From Candidatus Nitrotoga sp. M5 (lineage in GTDB: Bacteria; Pseudomonadota; Gammaproteobacteria; Burkholderiales; Gallionellaceae), in contig NZ_CAKMNW010000067.1 of NCBI RefSeq assembly GCF_927904885.1, forward strand, positions 113,766 through 177,765: 64,000 bases of DNA. The letters run 5' to 3'. Both the position numbers and the translations under genes were made by a program. Positions within the stretch are counted from its first letter, which is position 1. Every line of letters begins with the position of its first letter. The notes under the pieces were generated by a model, which had not been told where the DNA came from, did no database searches, and saw only the letters and a program-made list of their open reading frames with translations. This document shows positions 1-10,090 of this stretch, piece by piece.

Positions 1-452
1 AAGTGATACTTATGGAAAAATTGGTAAACCTTGGTCAATTGGGAGACGTAGTCAATGTTAAAAATGGCTATGCACGTAACTTTCTAATTCCGCAAGGCAA
101 GGCTAAGCGTGCGACTGAAAGTAATAAGGCTGACTTTGCAGTTCGTCGTCTTGAATTGGAAGCCGCAGAGCAAGCCAAGGTAGAAGCAGCTCAGGCACTC
201 GCTGAGAAATACAACGGACTGACTGTACAAATCGTACAAAAAGCTGGAGTTGACGGTAAACTGTTCGGTTCCGTGACCAATGCCGACATCGTAGCGGCGC
301 TGGCACTGCAAGGTTTTACTGTGGAAAAAACTCAAGTGCGCATGCCGGCCGGTCATATAAAGCTGGTTGGTGATTATCCAGTCAGTATTGCGTTACACTC
401 TGATGTGATATCCAATATTACAGTCTCGGTATTGGGCGAGCATAAGGTTTAG
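1..452 (+). CDS. rplI: Large ribosomal subunit protein bL9 (5' end cut by window edge)
   Basis: Ribosomal protein L9 binds 23S rRNA near the L1 stalk. The reading frame ends with TAG at 450-452. The N-terminal domain is recognisable from the [22 protein letters not shown] signature (about residues 15-35 of the full protein), followed by the long connecting helix rich in Ala/Glu/Lys and the C-terminal rRNA-binding domain, so the family's two-domain dumbbell is complete. Bacterial L9 usually starts MQVILxxK. Here the window opens on the CAA (Gln) codon just before GTG-ATA-CTT, so the true ATG lies about four bases before base 1. An internal GTG start at position 3 would only be an artefact of the edge. 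The gene normally closes the rpsF-priB-rpsR-rplI operon and precedes dnaB, as here. Confidence 0.96.
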   Translation, partial: VILMEKLVNLGQLGDVVNVKNGYARNFLIPQGKAKRATESNKADFAVRRLELEAAEQAKVEAAQALAEKYNGLTVQIVQKAGVDGKLFGSVTNADIVAALALQGFTVEKTQVRMPAGHIKLVGDYPVSIALHSDVISNITVSVLGEHKV

Positions 453-474
453 TCCTTATCCCATTGTTGAAAAT

Positions 475-510
475 AAAACAGAGCTGGCAACAGCTCTGTT
501 TTATTTTTTT
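475..510 (+). terminator. Rho-independent terminator after rplI
   Basis: A 12-bp perfect stem (475-486 with 491-502) closes on a GCAA tetraloop and runs into a T-rich tract ending at 510. It begins 23 bases after the rplI stop, so it should end the ribosomal-protein operon and separate it from dnaB. Confidence 0.92.
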
Positions 511-571
511 GTGGCAGCAATTTTCTCAGGATAAAATGTCACTGCTAGTTTTTGACTAATCACTCGGCACC

Positions 572-1960
572 ATGCAAAACTCCAACATTACTCCCCTGGA
601 TCCTCAGCTTGAGGCATTAAAGCTCCCGCCTCATTCGGTAGAAGCCGAGCAGTCTGTATTGGGCGGCATATTTTTGGACTCCACCGCGTGGGACAAAATT
701 GCCGACTTAATTAGCGAACATGATTTTTATCGTTTTGAGCACCGTCTAATTTACCGGCATGTAGCGCGCTTGATTGAGCATGCCAAACCGGTGGATGTTA
801 TCACCGTTGCAGAATCGCTGGAAAGCAATTCTGAGCTCGACAAAGCTGGTGGTCTGGCTTATCTCGGTTCTTTAGCACAAAATGTGCCGTCCGCAGCTAA
901 TATCCGACGCTATGCTGAAATTGTGCGTGAACGTGCTGTCATGCGGAAACTGGCTGAAGTTGGCAGTGACATTGCTACTAGCGCTTATAGCCCGGCGGGC
1001 CGCGATGCAAATCAGTTGTTGGATGAAGCGGAAAGCCGTGTGTTTGAAATTGCTGAGGCTGGTGAACGCGGCCGTCAGGGTTTTAGCCCTCTTCCACCAC
1101 TACTTACAAAGGTGGTGGAGCGTATTGAAACACTTTACGGGCGTGATAACTCCAGTGATGTGACCGGCATTGCTAGCGGATTTACTGATTTGGATAGTAT
1201 GACTTCTGGCCTTCAGCCAGGTGAGTTAATCATTGTTGCCGGACGCCCTAGCATGGGTAAAACTGCATTTGCCATAAATATTGCTGAGAATGTAGCACTG
1301 GAAAGTTGTAAACCAGTGGCAATTTTCAGTATGGAAATGGGTGGCATTCAATTGGCTATGCGTATGATAGGTTCGGTAGGTAAGCTCAATCAGCATGATT
1401 TACGCACGGGGCGTTTACAGGAAGATGACTGGCCACGGCTTACCCATGCGCTGGGACGGTTGAATGATGCGGCTATTTATATCGATGAAACCGCAGCACT
1501 AAATTCCCTTGAATTACGTTCACGCGCACGTAGATTGCATCGCCAAAATAATGGCCTAGGCTTGATTATCATCGATTATTTGCAGTTAATGTCCTCACCC
1601 TCAAGCAAGACAAGTGAAAATCGAGCTACAGAAATTTCCGAAATTTCACGTTCACTGAAAGGGCTGGCGAAAGAGTTACAAGTGCCCGTGATGGCGTTGT
1701 CGCAACTTAATCGTAGCTTGGAACAACGGCCTAACAAACGTCCGATGATGTCTGATCTACGCGAATCCGGCGCCATCGAACAGGATGCTGATTTAATCCT
1801 GTTTATTTATCGTGATGAAGTATACAACCCAGACTCACCTGACAAGGGCAAGGCGGAAATTATCATAGGCAAGCAGCGGAATGGCCCGATTGGCAAGGTT
1901 GAACTGACATTCCGTGGTGAATTTACCCGTTTTGATAATTTCGCTCACGCTCAATATTAA
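572..1960 (+). CDS. dnaB: Replicative DNA helicase DnaB
   Basis: Hexameric 5'-3' helicase of the replisome. The 462-residue length is normal for the family and the ATG at 572 gives the usual N-terminus. The N-terminal DnaB domain (about residues 18-120, starting LPPHSVEAEQSVLGG) binds primase. A linker follows, then the RecA-like ATPase core. The Walker A motif GRPSMGKT is at about residues 224-231, the Walker B region around IIIDYLQLM, and the DLRESGAIEQDAD motif follows further on. No intein or frameshift is visible. It lies 119 bases after rplI, behind the terminator, so it has its own promoter. The rplI-dnaB adjacency is common in proteobacteria. Confidence 0.97.
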   Translation: MQNSNITPLDPQLEALKLPPHSVEAEQSVLGGIFLDSTAWDKIADLISEHDFYRFEHRLIYRHVARLIEHAKPVDVITVAESLESNSELDKAGGLAYLGSLAQNVPSAANIRRYAEIVRERAVMRKLAEVGSDIATSAYSPAGRDANQLLDEAESRVFEIAEAGERGRQGFSPLPPLLTKVVERIETLYGRDNSSDVTGIASGFTDLDSMTSGLQPGELIIVAGRPSMGKTAFAINIAENVALESCKPVAIFSMEMGGIQLAMRMIGSVGKLNQHDLRTGRLQEDDWPRLTHALGRLNDAAIYIDETAALNSLELRSRARRLHRQNNGLGLIIIDYLQLMSSPSSKTSENRATEISEISRSLKGLAKELQVPVMALSQLNRSLEQRPNKRPMMSDLRESGAIEQDADLILFIYRDEVYNPDSPDKGKAEIIIGKQRNGPIGKVELTFRGEFTRFDNFAHAQY

Positions 1961-2271
1961 TTTATGAGATGGCGGCTTTAAGCATCAAGTGAAGAAAGCG
2001 AAGCGTGACGTCGCTAAAAATTAAAAGTGTCCGGTATAAAAAACTCTACTGAATATTCGGATCCGTGTGATTTACGAGACCAAGTATTCAGTTTTTACAC
2101 GATTGGGTCCAGTCCTGCTTACGAGAAAGCGCCTATCTGAATGTCATGCTTGATGCTTTGCATATTACAGAGTGGCAACTTATGGTCCAAAGGTTATGCG
2201 CATTTTTATAGAGAAAATTTCACTTAATCAATTAAGAAAATGGTTTGCCGTAATATCTAGGTAGCCATTTT
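1961..2271. other. Intergenic region, dnaB to ung (convergent)
   Basis: No convincing gene or RNA seen. The region separates the convergent dnaB and ung genes. A loose inverted repeat (CTGAATA near 2051 and TATTCAG near 2085) is present but has no clear T-tract, so it is not called a terminator. Confidence 0.5.
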
Positions 2272-2937
2272 TTATAGATCAGGTATTTGCCAGTCTATCT
2301 CTGTTTTTCCCGCGTCGCGTAGTGCCGCATTGATTCGCGAAAAAGGGCGACTGCCAAAGAAGCCACGATGTGCCGACAGCGGCGAAGGATGAGGTGACTC
2401 GATCACAAGATGACGACCGGTATCGATCAACGCCATTTTTTTTCGTGCGTTAGCTCCCCACAATACGAACATCACCAGATCGGACTGGGCGTTCACCGCC
2501 GCAATCACCGCATCGGTGAACGTCTCCCAACCCTTGCCTTGATGCGAATTGGCCTGATGCGCTTGTACTGTCAGCACTGAGTTAAGCAACAGCACTCCCT
2601 GCTCCGCCCAGTGCTTGAGATATCCGTTGTTTGGAATTTTGCAGCCGAGGTCGCTGCGTAATTCTTTAAAGATGTTCAGCAACGAGGGTGGGATAGCAAT
2701 TCCCGGTCTCACCGAAAAGCACAGACCATGTGCCTGACCGTCATCGTGATACGGGTCTTGTCCCAGTATCAGCACTTTCACCTGCTCGATAGGTGTTAGG
2801 TGCAGTGCCGCAAATACTTCCGCATCAGGTGGGAATACCTTGACCTGTTGTCGCTGCTCCGAGACGAAATGTTGCAATTTTTTGAAGTAAGGCTTTCGAG
2901 TTTCTTTAATTAGGATGGGGCGCCAGGTGGTTTGCAT
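2272..2937 (-). CDS. ung: Uracil-DNA glycosylase, family 1
   Basis: Removes uracil from DNA, leaving an abasic site for base-excision repair. The 221-residue length is normal. The catalytic water-activating motif GQDPYHDDGQAHGLCFSV, whose Asp is the general base, is at about residues 59-76. The DNA minor-groove intercalation loop HPSPLSAHRGFFG is at about residues 183-195, and its His is the second catalytic residue. Both family 1 hallmarks are intact. It is a single gene on the minus strand, convergent with dnaB, with no partner in an operon. Confidence 0.97.
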   Translation of the reverse strand: MQTTWRPILIKETRKPYFKKLQHFVSEQRQQVKVFPPDAEVFAALHLTPIEQVKVLILGQDPYHDDGQAHGLCFSVRPGIAIPPSLLNIFKELRSDLGCKIPNNGYLKHWAEQGVLLLNSVLTVQAHQANSHQGKGWETFTDAVIAAVNAQSDLVMFVLWGANARKKMALIDTGRHLVIESPHPSPLSAHRGFFGSRPFSRINAALRDAGKTEIDWQIPDL

Positions 2938-3600
2938 GATTGGTTTCTATATACATTGTCTCGGTTTAAGGTGCTAGCTGGAGAATTGATATCAATCAGT
3001 CGATTCTAACCCGTATATCAATAAGATTAGTAAATTTAGCCTGCGGCAACTATGCGAAAAATGTACGCTACAAATTTTTTAACATGTTATTTTAAAATTG
3101 GTTAAATTGGTTCTGAATGTTATCCATGAGGTGTACTTGATTAAGACCACTAATCTGTTGTACCACGCCTTTGACATAGTATGAATGTTGACATTATAAA
3201 AAACGTTAGCCATCTTTACTTAGGAACTGGAAGAAGCTACCAGTTTATTTGTCTGTAGAAAGCGTGCAGATCTGAGGTGTTGTCGAGCTGTCACCCAGAA
3301 AAATAAAAAGTGGTAAGGACACGATTTAGAAATATTTTGAAAGCAATTACGAAATTTACGCATGCGAGAAGAAACGCTAAAAATATCATGGTAATAATTA
3401 CAGCCGAAGGAGTAATTATTACGTTTCCAATACAGGCCGTCATGCTCAAGACACTGGAAGCAGGCTGGAATGAAAAAATGATAACACCACTGAAAGTTAA
3501 AATTTTAAAATTCTAACCTCCCATCCTCAACTAAAAGCCAAAAGTGCCGATACTGAAAGTGAAGGCAATCTAATGGCTCGCCAGCTATTATGATAATAAT
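2938..3600. other. AT-rich intergenic region
   Basis: No gene can be supported. A 68-codon frame at 3310-3516 is very basic, has no good ribosome binding site and resembles no family I recognise, so it is treated as chance. The ung promoter should lie at about 2940-3000. Confidence 0.4.
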
Positions 3601-3740
3601 AGTACGCCGCTAAAAATTCAATTTTGCGAGCAGGCACTTCTTAGCTTGCCTGCTTACTCCGTTGCAATGTTAAGACAAGACGCGAATAAAATATTATGAG
3701 TAGCGCTGTATTGTGACTCTAATTTTTTTAGAGATGCCCA
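3601..3740. repeat. MITE-like element copy A (diverged, inverted relative to copies B and C)
   Basis: The right end reads TTTTTTTAGAGATGCCC and the left part reads as the reverse complement of the right half of the two 179-bp elements at 20936 and 23286. Shared blocks include GCTAAAAATTCAATTTTGCGAGCAG and the TTGCCTGCTTAC region. The ends resemble the terminal repeats of the IS5-family element at 15439-16720 (GGGCACCTCTAAAAA type). The central part is rearranged or diverged, and no ORF is present. It is probably a non-autonomous IS5-type miniature element. Confidence 0.6.
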
Positions 3741-3764
3741 CTATTCAATCGTTATTGAATAGTG
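3739..3764. repeat. Perfect 11-bp inverted repeat
   Basis: CACTATTCAAT and its exact complement are separated by a 4-base loop, immediately at the end of MITE-like copy A. No T-run follows on either strand, so it is a hairpin of unknown role, possibly part of the element's flank. Confidence 0.6.
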
Positions 3765-3807
3765 ACTGAGCAATCCTAAGCAGCCCTCTCACAGGCCATT
3801 GGTTCAG

Positions 3808-3839
3808 AAAAAAAAAGCCCTGCATCACTGCAAGGCTTT
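3808..3839 (-). terminator. Rho-independent terminator of tRNA-Asn
   Basis: Read on the minus strand, an 11-bp stem (two G-T pairs) with a 4-base loop is followed by nine T residues. It lies directly 3' of the tRNA-Asn gene. Confidence 0.88.
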
Positions 3840-3844
3840 AAATT

Positions 3845-3920
3845 TGGCTCCCCGACCTGGACTCGAACCAGGGACCTGCGGATTAACAGTCCGTCGCTCT
3901 ACCAACTGAGCTATCAGGGA
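3845..3920 (-). tRNA. tRNA-Asn(GTT)
   Basis: 76 nt with an encoded CCA end. The acceptor stem TCCCTGA pairs with TCGGGGA (one G-T pair), the D-arm reads AGCTCAGTTGGTAGAGC, the anticodon loop carries GTT and the T-arm reads GGTTCGAGTCC. The discriminator base is G. The cloverleaf is intact. Confidence 0.97.
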
Positions 3921-4041
3921 ATTGATAAGCCCTCTATGTTACTGACTGTAAGCTTTCTAGTCAATAGATAGATGCTTCTATGTGGTTAGTTGTTGGGAAA
4001 TTAAGTAACGAAATTTAGATAATACAGGTCTACAGCTCAAT

Positions 4042-6159
4042 ATGGATGTAAAAATTCAATTTATTAAAACCACTAAAGGTGAAAACGAAAGCAAAAGGAT
4101 AACTAATTATTTATCCATTGATATTAAGCGTGCCTTAGATTTAATCGACAATAAGTCTTCGGTGAAGGAGTTGATGCAACGGGCTGCGCCCAGTTTACGT
4201 GAATCGCTGAGCGATATGCTACAGGAGTTGTTAGATGGCGGCTTCATTCAAAATAAAGATAAGGTATGTAACGTTGTTAAATGTGCGTATCCTCGTATGC
4301 CGGTTGAAAATAAGATTGTACAAATTCCCACGTTTGAAGATTTGGATGACCGGCAGGAACCTGCCAGTAATTTGCTTGTATCAGTTAGGAGAGCTTTGGC
4401 AATTGAAGAGGACGATACGGAGCAGAGGGAGGCAATAAGTAGAACTGAAATAGAGGCTGCACAGGAAAATGCTGAAGCTGCGCGCCTTAAGGTTGAACAA
4501 GAAGTTAAAAGAATTGGAATAGAATTTGAAGTGGCGCAAGCAAGAGCAAGAATGGAAACAGAAGCCAAAACACATGCTGATGCCTCCCACCTAAAGGCAG
4601 AGCAGGAAGCGTTAAAAATCAGATTAGAGCTGGAGGCTGTGCAAGCCAAATTACAAGTAGAAGCGAAAATCAAGGCCAGTGCTGAAGTCGAGACAGCGCA
4701 CCTTAAAAGAAAGCAGGAAGCCATACGAGTTAAGGCGGAACATTTAGCCGCATTAGCCAAAGAAAAAACAGAAGCGGAAGTACGCGCCGAATCTGCGGCA
4801 CGTACTAAAGTTGAGCAAGGCGCGGCAACAATTAGAGCTGATCAAGAGGTGACGCCGGTCGTAGCCAAGGTCAAAATGGAAGCGTCAGTTAAGGCTCAGG
4901 CCACTAGAATTCCGGAAGTGAAGCTTGTCCAGAGTGTCGCCGTAACGCGTCGTGAGGCATGGCCATGGGCCAAGATGACGGGCGGCTTGTTCGTTCTTCT
5001 ATGTTTAGCAGCAGTTTTTGTGCCTTATGTTTGGCCGATGCAGGGATATATCACGCTAATTGAGCAGAAACTTTCAGCCCAACTGCAACAACCGGTACGT
5101 GTTGGCCATTTGCGCGTGAGGATACTTCCCCAACCGAAACTGGAGCTAGAGGATGTATCCATAGGCGGTAGCCAGGAATTAAAAGCGAGCAGTGTTGTTC
5201 TGAATTTTGATTTTTCAGTATTATTAAGCGAGATTAAAGCGATTCACAGTCTGGAAATTAACGATCTAATAATTAGAGCTGTGAGTTTTGATAAGGCGCT
5301 GCAGTGGCTACAAGCCGCAGGTGCGGACACTTATTATCCAGTAGCACGCATTGTATTGCAGCGTGCTCATGTCAGCGACGATGAACTTAGTCTGCCGCCA
5401 GTAAATGGTGTGGTGAATCTTGATGGGCAGAGACGTTTTGTCAAGGCGGTATTAATGAGCGAGGATGGCAAGCTCAGCATGGAGTTACAGCCGCAGGAAT
5501 CTAGCTGGCAGATCGTATTGGCTATTAAGGAAGGTTATGTGCCGCTGTTGCCGAATATTTTTTTCAACGAGCTAACCATAAAATGTGAGCTCGGCACAGG
5601 AGAAATTATTTGCCATGAAATCGACGGTCGATTGTATGGCGGCCTACTAACAGGTAGTGCGCAAATGACTTGGTTGAAGGGCTGGAAAATGCAGGGACGT
5701 GTTAATGCAAAGGCAATGGAATTGCACCATATGTTGCCGCAATTAGAGGTTACTGGTGTAATGAATGGTGACGCTAATTTTATTATGCGAGGGGAGAGTT
5801 TCCCTCATTTGGCTAAAAAACCGCATTTGGATGGCGAGTACTTGGTAAAGAATGGGCTTATAAATAAAATTGATTTAGTAGAGACCGTACGCATGCCTAA
5901 CAGTAAGGGCGCGTCTAGCGGTCGCACGCATTTTGACGAATTGAGTGGTGTGCTACAGGTAGATAACAATAAACAGCATTTGCGCCAGATCAAAATTTCA
6001 GCTGGTGTAATGAGCGCAAATGGCTACGTCGATGTTGCTGCGGACAAGCAGTTATCAGGAAGGTTAAATGTCGTTTTAAAAATAGGAGCTGATTTGGGAA
6101 GCGTGCCGTTAGTATTATCCGGTACACTTCCTGAACCAGTATGGAGCACAAGGCATTAA
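4042..6159 (+). CDS. Coiled-coil membrane protein with AsmA-like C-terminal region
   Basis: 705 residues with an unusual layout. Residues 1-75 form a small mixed fold (RALDLIDNKSSVKELMQRAAPSL...LQELLDGGFI) resembling a winged-helix or regulatory module. Residues about 130-285 are a long Glu/Ala/Lys/Arg-rich coiled coil built of repeated KVEQE/KAEQE/RLELEAVQA units. One transmembrane helix lies at about 313-334 (GGLFVLLCLAAVFVPYVW). The remaining roughly 370 residues look like AsmA/intermembrane-transport repeats (LSAQLQQPVRVGHLRVRILPQPKLELEDVSIGG), which would be periplasmic. AsmA-type proteins are linked to lipid transport between membranes; a role here is inference. The gene is monocistronic, between tRNA-Asn (divergent) and a convergent aminotransferase. 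Start ATG at 4042 follows a weak AGGTCTACAG region. Confidence 0.75.
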   Translation: MDVKIQFIKTTKGENESKRITNYLSIDIKRALDLIDNKSSVKELMQRAAPSLRESLSDMLQELLDGGFIQNKDKVCNVVKCAYPRMPVENKIVQIPTFEDLDDRQEPASNLLVSVRRALAIEEDDTEQREAISRTEIEAAQENAEAARLKVEQEVKRIGIEFEVAQARARMETEAKTHADASHLKAEQEALKIRLELEAVQAKLQVEAKIKASAEVETAHLKRKQEAIRVKAEHLAALAKEKTEAEVRAESAARTKVEQGAATIRADQEVTPVVAKVKMEASVKAQATRIPEVKLVQSVAVTRREAWPWAKMTGGLFVLLCLAAVFVPYVWPMQGYITLIEQKLSAQLQQPVRVGHLRVRILPQPKLELEDVSIGGSQELKASSVVLNFDFSVLLSEIKAIHSLEINDLIIRAVSFDKALQWLQAAGADTYYPVARIVLQRAHVSDDELSLPPVNGVVNLDGQRRFVKAVLMSEDGKLSMELQPQESSWQIVLAIKEGYVPLLPNIFFNELTIKCELGTGEIICHEIDGRLYGGLLTGSAQMTWLKGWKMQGRVNAKAMELHHMLPQLEVTGVMNGDANFIMRGESFPHLAKKPHLDGEYLVKNGLINKIDLVETVRMPNSKGASSGRTHFDELSGVLQVDNNKQHLRQIKISAGVMSANGYVDVAADKQLSGRLNVVLKIGADLGSVPLVLSGTLPEPVWSTRH

Positions 6160-6203
6160 TTGTCAGTGCTTCGAGAAATGAAACAAAAGAAACAAAAATG
6201 GAA

Positions 6204-7397
6204 TTATGAAAAAGCCTTGGAGATGCGGCTAATCGCATTTCTTAAATTTTCCATTGATGTGGCGAAAGATAATCGAATATAGCCTTCACTACCGAAAGCC
6301 GAGCCAGGCACTATAGCTACGCCAGCCTGCTCCAGCAGGTATTCGGACAATGCTACGTCAGTTGCTGCTTTAATGATGTTCTTCTGGTGCAAAGTCGTAA
6401 TTACCTGACGCACATCGGGAAAAGCATAGAATGCCCCCCCGCTCATTTTGCATATAACACCGGGAATTTTGTTCAGTGCGTCCACTACGAATAAATGTCG
6501 CTCACGGAAGGCTTTTAGCATCGGCGCAATGCAGTTTTGATCCCCGTTCAAGGCTGCTTCCGCAGCCACTTGCGAAATCGAAGTGGGATTTGAAGTGCTT
6601 TGTGATTGCACATTTTCCATTGCGGTGATGATGTGCTCTGGCCCAGCGGCATAACCAATTCGCCAGCCTGTCATTGAATAAGACTTTGAAACGCCATTCA
6701 AGACCATGGTGCGTGAATAAAGATCGGGGCAGGCATTCAGAATATTGACGAATTTTTCGTCAGCCAACGCAATGTGTTCATACATATCATCGGTGGCTAT
6801 CAGTACCTGAGGATGTTTGCGCAACACCTTCCCCAATGCTTGTAATTCTTCCGAACTGTAAACTGCTCCAGAGGGGTTGCTCGGGCTATTAATCACCACA
6901 ATTTTAGTTTTAGCTGTGATTGCTGCAGCTAATTGAGCAGCGCTCATTTTGAAGTCTTGCTCGATGCCTGCCTGCACGATTACCGGTATGCCTTCTGCGA
7001 TGAGCACGATATCCGGATAGGACACCCAGTAAGGCGCCGTTATAATTACCTCATCGCCTGGATTGATTAAGGCAAGCGCCAAGTTGAAAAAACTTTGCTT
7101 GCCTCCGCATGAAACCAGGATCTGTTTCGCTGTGTAATCCAGACCATTGTCACGTTTGAACTTGGCAACGATAGCCTGCTTCAAAGAAGGCGTGCCTCCC
7201 ACTGCGGTGTATTTTGTGAAACCCTGGTTGATCGCGACTATTGCCGCATCCTTAATATGCATCGGTGTGTCGAAATCAGGTTCGCCTGCTCCTAATCCGA
7301 TAATGTCCTTCCCTTCCGCTTTCAATTTGGAAGCTCGAGCGGTGACGGCCAGGGTGGGGGAGGGTTTGATCGCTTGTACGCGTTTCGATAGTTCCAA
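6204..7397 (-). CDS. aspC: Class I pyridoxal-phosphate aminotransferase (aspartate/prephenate type)
   Basis: Transfers the amino group between aspartate (or glutamate) and 2-oxo acids. Members of this subgroup often also use prephenate. The 397-residue length is normal. The Schiff-base lysine sits in NGVSKSYSMTGWRIGY (about residue 234). The substrate/PLP motifs GAGEPDFDTP (about 37-46), SPSNPSGA (about 171-178) and the C-terminal Arg motif YIRLSFATS are all present. GAGEPDFDTP is typical of the thermophile-like (Igamma/1b) aspartate aminotransferases. It is divergent from uvrB with only 76 bases between the starts, so the two promoters are back to back. The gene symbol is by family; the exact substrate range cannot be read from sequence. 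Confidence 0.85.
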   Translation of the reverse strand: MELSKRVQAIKPSPTLAVTARASKLKAEGKDIIGLGAGEPDFDTPMHIKDAAIVAINQGFTKYTAVGGTPSLKQAIVAKFKRDNGLDYTAKQILVSCGGKQSFFNLALALINPGDEVIITAPYWVSYPDIVLIAEGIPVIVQAGIEQDFKMSAAQLAAAITAKTKIVVINSPSNPSGAVYSSEELQALGKVLRKHPQVLIATDDMYEHIALADEKFVNILNACPDLYSRTMVLNGVSKSYSMTGWRIGYAAGPEHIITAMENVQSQSTSNPTSISQVAAEAALNGDQNCIAPMLKAFRERHLFVVDALNKIPGVICKMSGGAFYAFPDVRQVITTLHQKNIIKAATDVALSEYLLEQAGVAIVPGSAFGSEGYIRLSFATSMENLRNAISRISKAFS

Positions 7398-7473
7398 GAT
7401 GGTATCCTTATGGGTTCAGAGTAAACTGTCCCGTTTTATAAATTTACAATTCAAATTCGGCTGAAATTATACA

Positions 7474-9495
7474 GTGATAAAGACCTTTCCAAATAGCCCA
7501 TATTTGTTGCATCAGCCTTTTGAACCTGCGGGCGATCAGCCCACTGCAATTGCACAACTGGTCGAGGGGATAAATGAGGGGCTGTCGTTTCAAACTTTGC
7601 TTGGTGTGACAGGCTCTGGTAAGACATTCACTATGGCGAACGTTATTGGCCAAATGGGGCGGCCAGCCATTATTATGGCACCAAATAAAACACTGGCGGC
7701 ACAGTTGTATTCTGAAATGCGCGACTTTTTCCCTGAGAATGCGGTGGAATATTTCGTCTCCTATTACGATTACTACCAACCAGAGGCTTATGTTCCATCG
7801 CGAGGTGTGTTTATTGAGAAAGATTCCAGTATAAATGAGCAGATCGAGCAGATGCGATTGTCAGCTACTAAATCCCTGTTGGAGCGACAGGACGTAGTGA
7901 TTGTGGCCACCGTCTCGGCTATTTATGGTATCGGCGATCCGGTAGACTATCACGGCATGGTTCTGCACCTGCGCGAGCATGAAAAATTAGTTCGACAGGA
8001 CGCAATTAAGCGTCTCACAGAGATGCAGTATGAGCGTAATGATGTAGATTTTTCGCATGGGCATTTCAGAGTACGTGGCGATGTAATCGACATCTTTCCG
8101 GCAGAAAACAGCGAACATGCGTTGAGACTGACTATGTTTGACGATGAAGTGGAAAGCTTGTCGCTATTTGATCCACTTACCGGCCACATTCTCAGCCGCG
8201 TGCCGCGTTTTACCGTGTACCCGTCCAGTCACTATGTTACCCCTCGCAGCACAGTACTGCAGGCCATAGAAACCATTAAGGTTGAGTTGGCTGAGCGCAT
8301 AGATTTTTTTCAGCGAGAACATAAATTGGTGGAAGCGCAGCGTATCGAACAGCGTACCCGCCACGATCTGGAAATGCTGAATGAGATCGGTTTTTGTAAA
8401 GGTATCGAAAATTATTCGCGCCATTTGTCTGGACGTAAGGCGGGAGAGCCACCACCTACGCTGATTGATTATTTACCTTCCGATGCGCTGATGTTTATAG
8501 ATGAAAGCCACGTTACCATCCCACAGATCGGTGGCATGTACAAAGGAGATCGAGCGCGTAAAGAAAATCTAGTCAACTACGGTTTCCGAATGCCATCCGC
8601 GTTGGATAACCGCCCGCTACGTTTTGACGAATTTGAACGCGTAATGCGTCAATCTATATTTATTTCTGCAACGCCGGCTGTTTTCGAGGCAGAGCATGCC
8701 GGACAAGTAGTAGAACAATTGGTGCGTCCAACTGGATTGATTGATCCCCTAATTGAAGTGCGGCCGGCCACACATCAGGTGGATGATTTAATGTCTGAGG
8801 TTAATCTGCGAACAGCCAAAGGAGAGCGTGTGCTGGTAACAACGCTGACCAAGCGAATGTCAGAAGATCTCACTGAGTATTTTTCCGATCACGGTATTAA
8901 AGTACGTTATCTGCATTCAGATATTGAGACTGTAGAGCGGGTAGAAATCATCCGCGATTTACGTTTGGGCATGTTTGACGTTTTGGTCGGTATTAACCTG
9001 TTACGCGAAGGATTGGATATACCTGAAGTGTCACTGGTAGCTATTCTTGATGCTGATAAAGAAGGTTTTTTGCGTTCTGAGCGTGCGCTTATTCAGACTA
9101 TAGGCCGCGCTGCACGCCATATTAACGGTAGTGCAATACTTTATGCTGATAAAATTACCAATTCAATGCATCGCGCCATCGACGAGACCGAGCGCAGGCG
9201 GAGCAAGCAGCTATTACACAATGAACTTTACGGTATTGTTCCCCAAGGTGTTCAGAAACGTATCAAGGACATTATTGAGGGTAGCTATGAACCAGATGCT
9301 GCGCGTAAGCAACAGAAAATTGAACAAGATCATGAAAAATATCTGGCGATGAGTGAGCGGGACCTTGCCAAGGAAATTAAACGGCTGGAAAAAGAAATGC
9401 TGCAGGCGGCGAAAAACCTCGAATTTGAGCGGGCAAGTGAATTGCGTGACCAATTGAAGAAGCTGAGGGAGAGCGTGTTTATGTCTCCACTTTGA
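7474..9495 (+). CDS. uvrB: Excinuclease ABC subunit UvrB
   Basis: Damage-verification subunit of nucleotide excision repair; it is loaded by UvrA and recruits UvrC. 673 residues, starting GTG at 7474. Walker A GVTGSGKT is at residues 44-51. The beta-hairpin with its aromatic cluster [12 protein letters not shown] is at about 96-107. Helicase motifs follow ([41 protein letters not shown]), and the C-terminal UvrC-binding UVR coiled coil lies at about 632-667. All functional elements are intact. Confidence 0.97.
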   Translation: MIKTFPNSPYLLHQPFEPAGDQPTAIAQLVEGINEGLSFQTLLGVTGSGKTFTMANVIGQMGRPAIIMAPNKTLAAQLYSEMRDFFPENAVEYFVSYYDYYQPEAYVPSRGVFIEKDSSINEQIEQMRLSATKSLLERQDVVIVATVSAIYGIGDPVDYHGMVLHLREHEKLVRQDAIKRLTEMQYERNDVDFSHGHFRVRGDVIDIFPAENSEHALRLTMFDDEVESLSLFDPLTGHILSRVPRFTVYPSSHYVTPRSTVLQAIETIKVELAERIDFFQREHKLVEAQRIEQRTRHDLEMLNEIGFCKGIENYSRHLSGRKAGEPPPTLIDYLPSDALMFIDESHVTIPQIGGMYKGDRARKENLVNYGFRMPSALDNRPLRFDEFERVMRQSIFISATPAVFEAEHAGQVVEQLVRPTGLIDPLIEVRPATHQVDDLMSEVNLRTAKGERVLVTTLTKRMSEDLTEYFSDHGIKVRYLHSDIETVERVEIIRDLRLGMFDVLVGINLLREGLDIPEVSLVAILDADKEGFLRSERALIQTIGRAARHINGSAILYADKITNSMHRAIDETERRRSKQLLHNELYGIVPQGVQKRIKDIIEGSYEPDAARKQQKIEQDHEKYLAMSERDLAKEIKRLEKEMLQAAKNLEFERASELRDQLKKLRESVFMSPL

Positions 9496-9555
9496 TTTTG
9501 TGTACTGAAATTGCATATACTATGCAATACGTTTACATTGAAGTGAGTAGAATAA

Positions 9556-10038
9556 TTGAAAAAAATTAATATCTTATTTTGCTGCATGGGAAATATCTGT
9601 AGATCACCCACTGCTGAAGCAGTGTTCCGCGCACGCGTTGAGGAAGCAGGGTTGGCACAGCATATTCTGATTGATTCAGTAGGTACGCATGATTATCATA
9701 TAGGCAAACCGCCGGACACGCGAGCTCAGCGAGCTGCATCGCAGCGCGGATACGATATGAGTATGTTACGTGGGCGACAAGTTGAGGTTGCCGATTTTAG
9801 TCGTTTCGATTTTGTGCTCGCGATGGATTGTGACAATCTTGGCATTTTGCGACGTTTATGTCCGGAAATGCAACGAGGACGTTTGGGATTGTTTATGGAG
9901 TATGCTAGCCGACGACATGCCGAGGGTGAAGTACCCGATCCGTATTATGGTGGGGCAGACGGTTTCGAACGTGTGCTTGATATGGTGGAGGATGCGTCAG
10001 AGGGCTTGTTACGGCATATACAGAAGACTCTTATTTAA
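9556..10038 (+). CDS. Low-molecular-weight protein-tyrosine phosphatase
   Basis: 160 residues, presumably starting at TTG 9556 (KKINILFCCMGNICRSPTAEAVFR), because the catalytic loop must stay near the N-terminus. The P-loop CCMGNICRSP (Cys-x5-Arg-Ser) and the general-acid loop VPDPYYGG are both present, so the enzyme should be active. It dephosphorylates phosphotyrosine; in bacteria such enzymes often act on polysaccharide-export tyrosine kinases, but none is nearby. It lies 60 bases after uvrB and may share its transcript. It converges on rne across a bidirectional terminator. Confidence 0.92.
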   Translation: MKKINILFCCMGNICRSPTAEAVFRARVEEAGLAQHILIDSVGTHDYHIGKPPDTRAQRAASQRGYDMSMLRGRQVEVADFSRFDFVLAMDCDNLGILRRLCPEMQRGRLGLFMEYASRRHAEGEVPDPYYGGADGFERVLDMVEDASEGLLRHIQKTLI

Positions 10039-10090
10039 AGTGGCGGACTATGTTTGTAGCGTCTGTTGTTGTCGAATGATGCAGGAAAAA

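Noticed and set aside
3310..3516. 68-codon plus-strand frame
   Set aside because: No ribosome binding site, low complexity, no recognisable family, in an AT-rich spacer.
4248..4760. 170-codon minus-strand frame
   Set aside because: Antisense of the coiled-coil segment; its Ser/Ala-rich composition reflects the repeats on the other strand.
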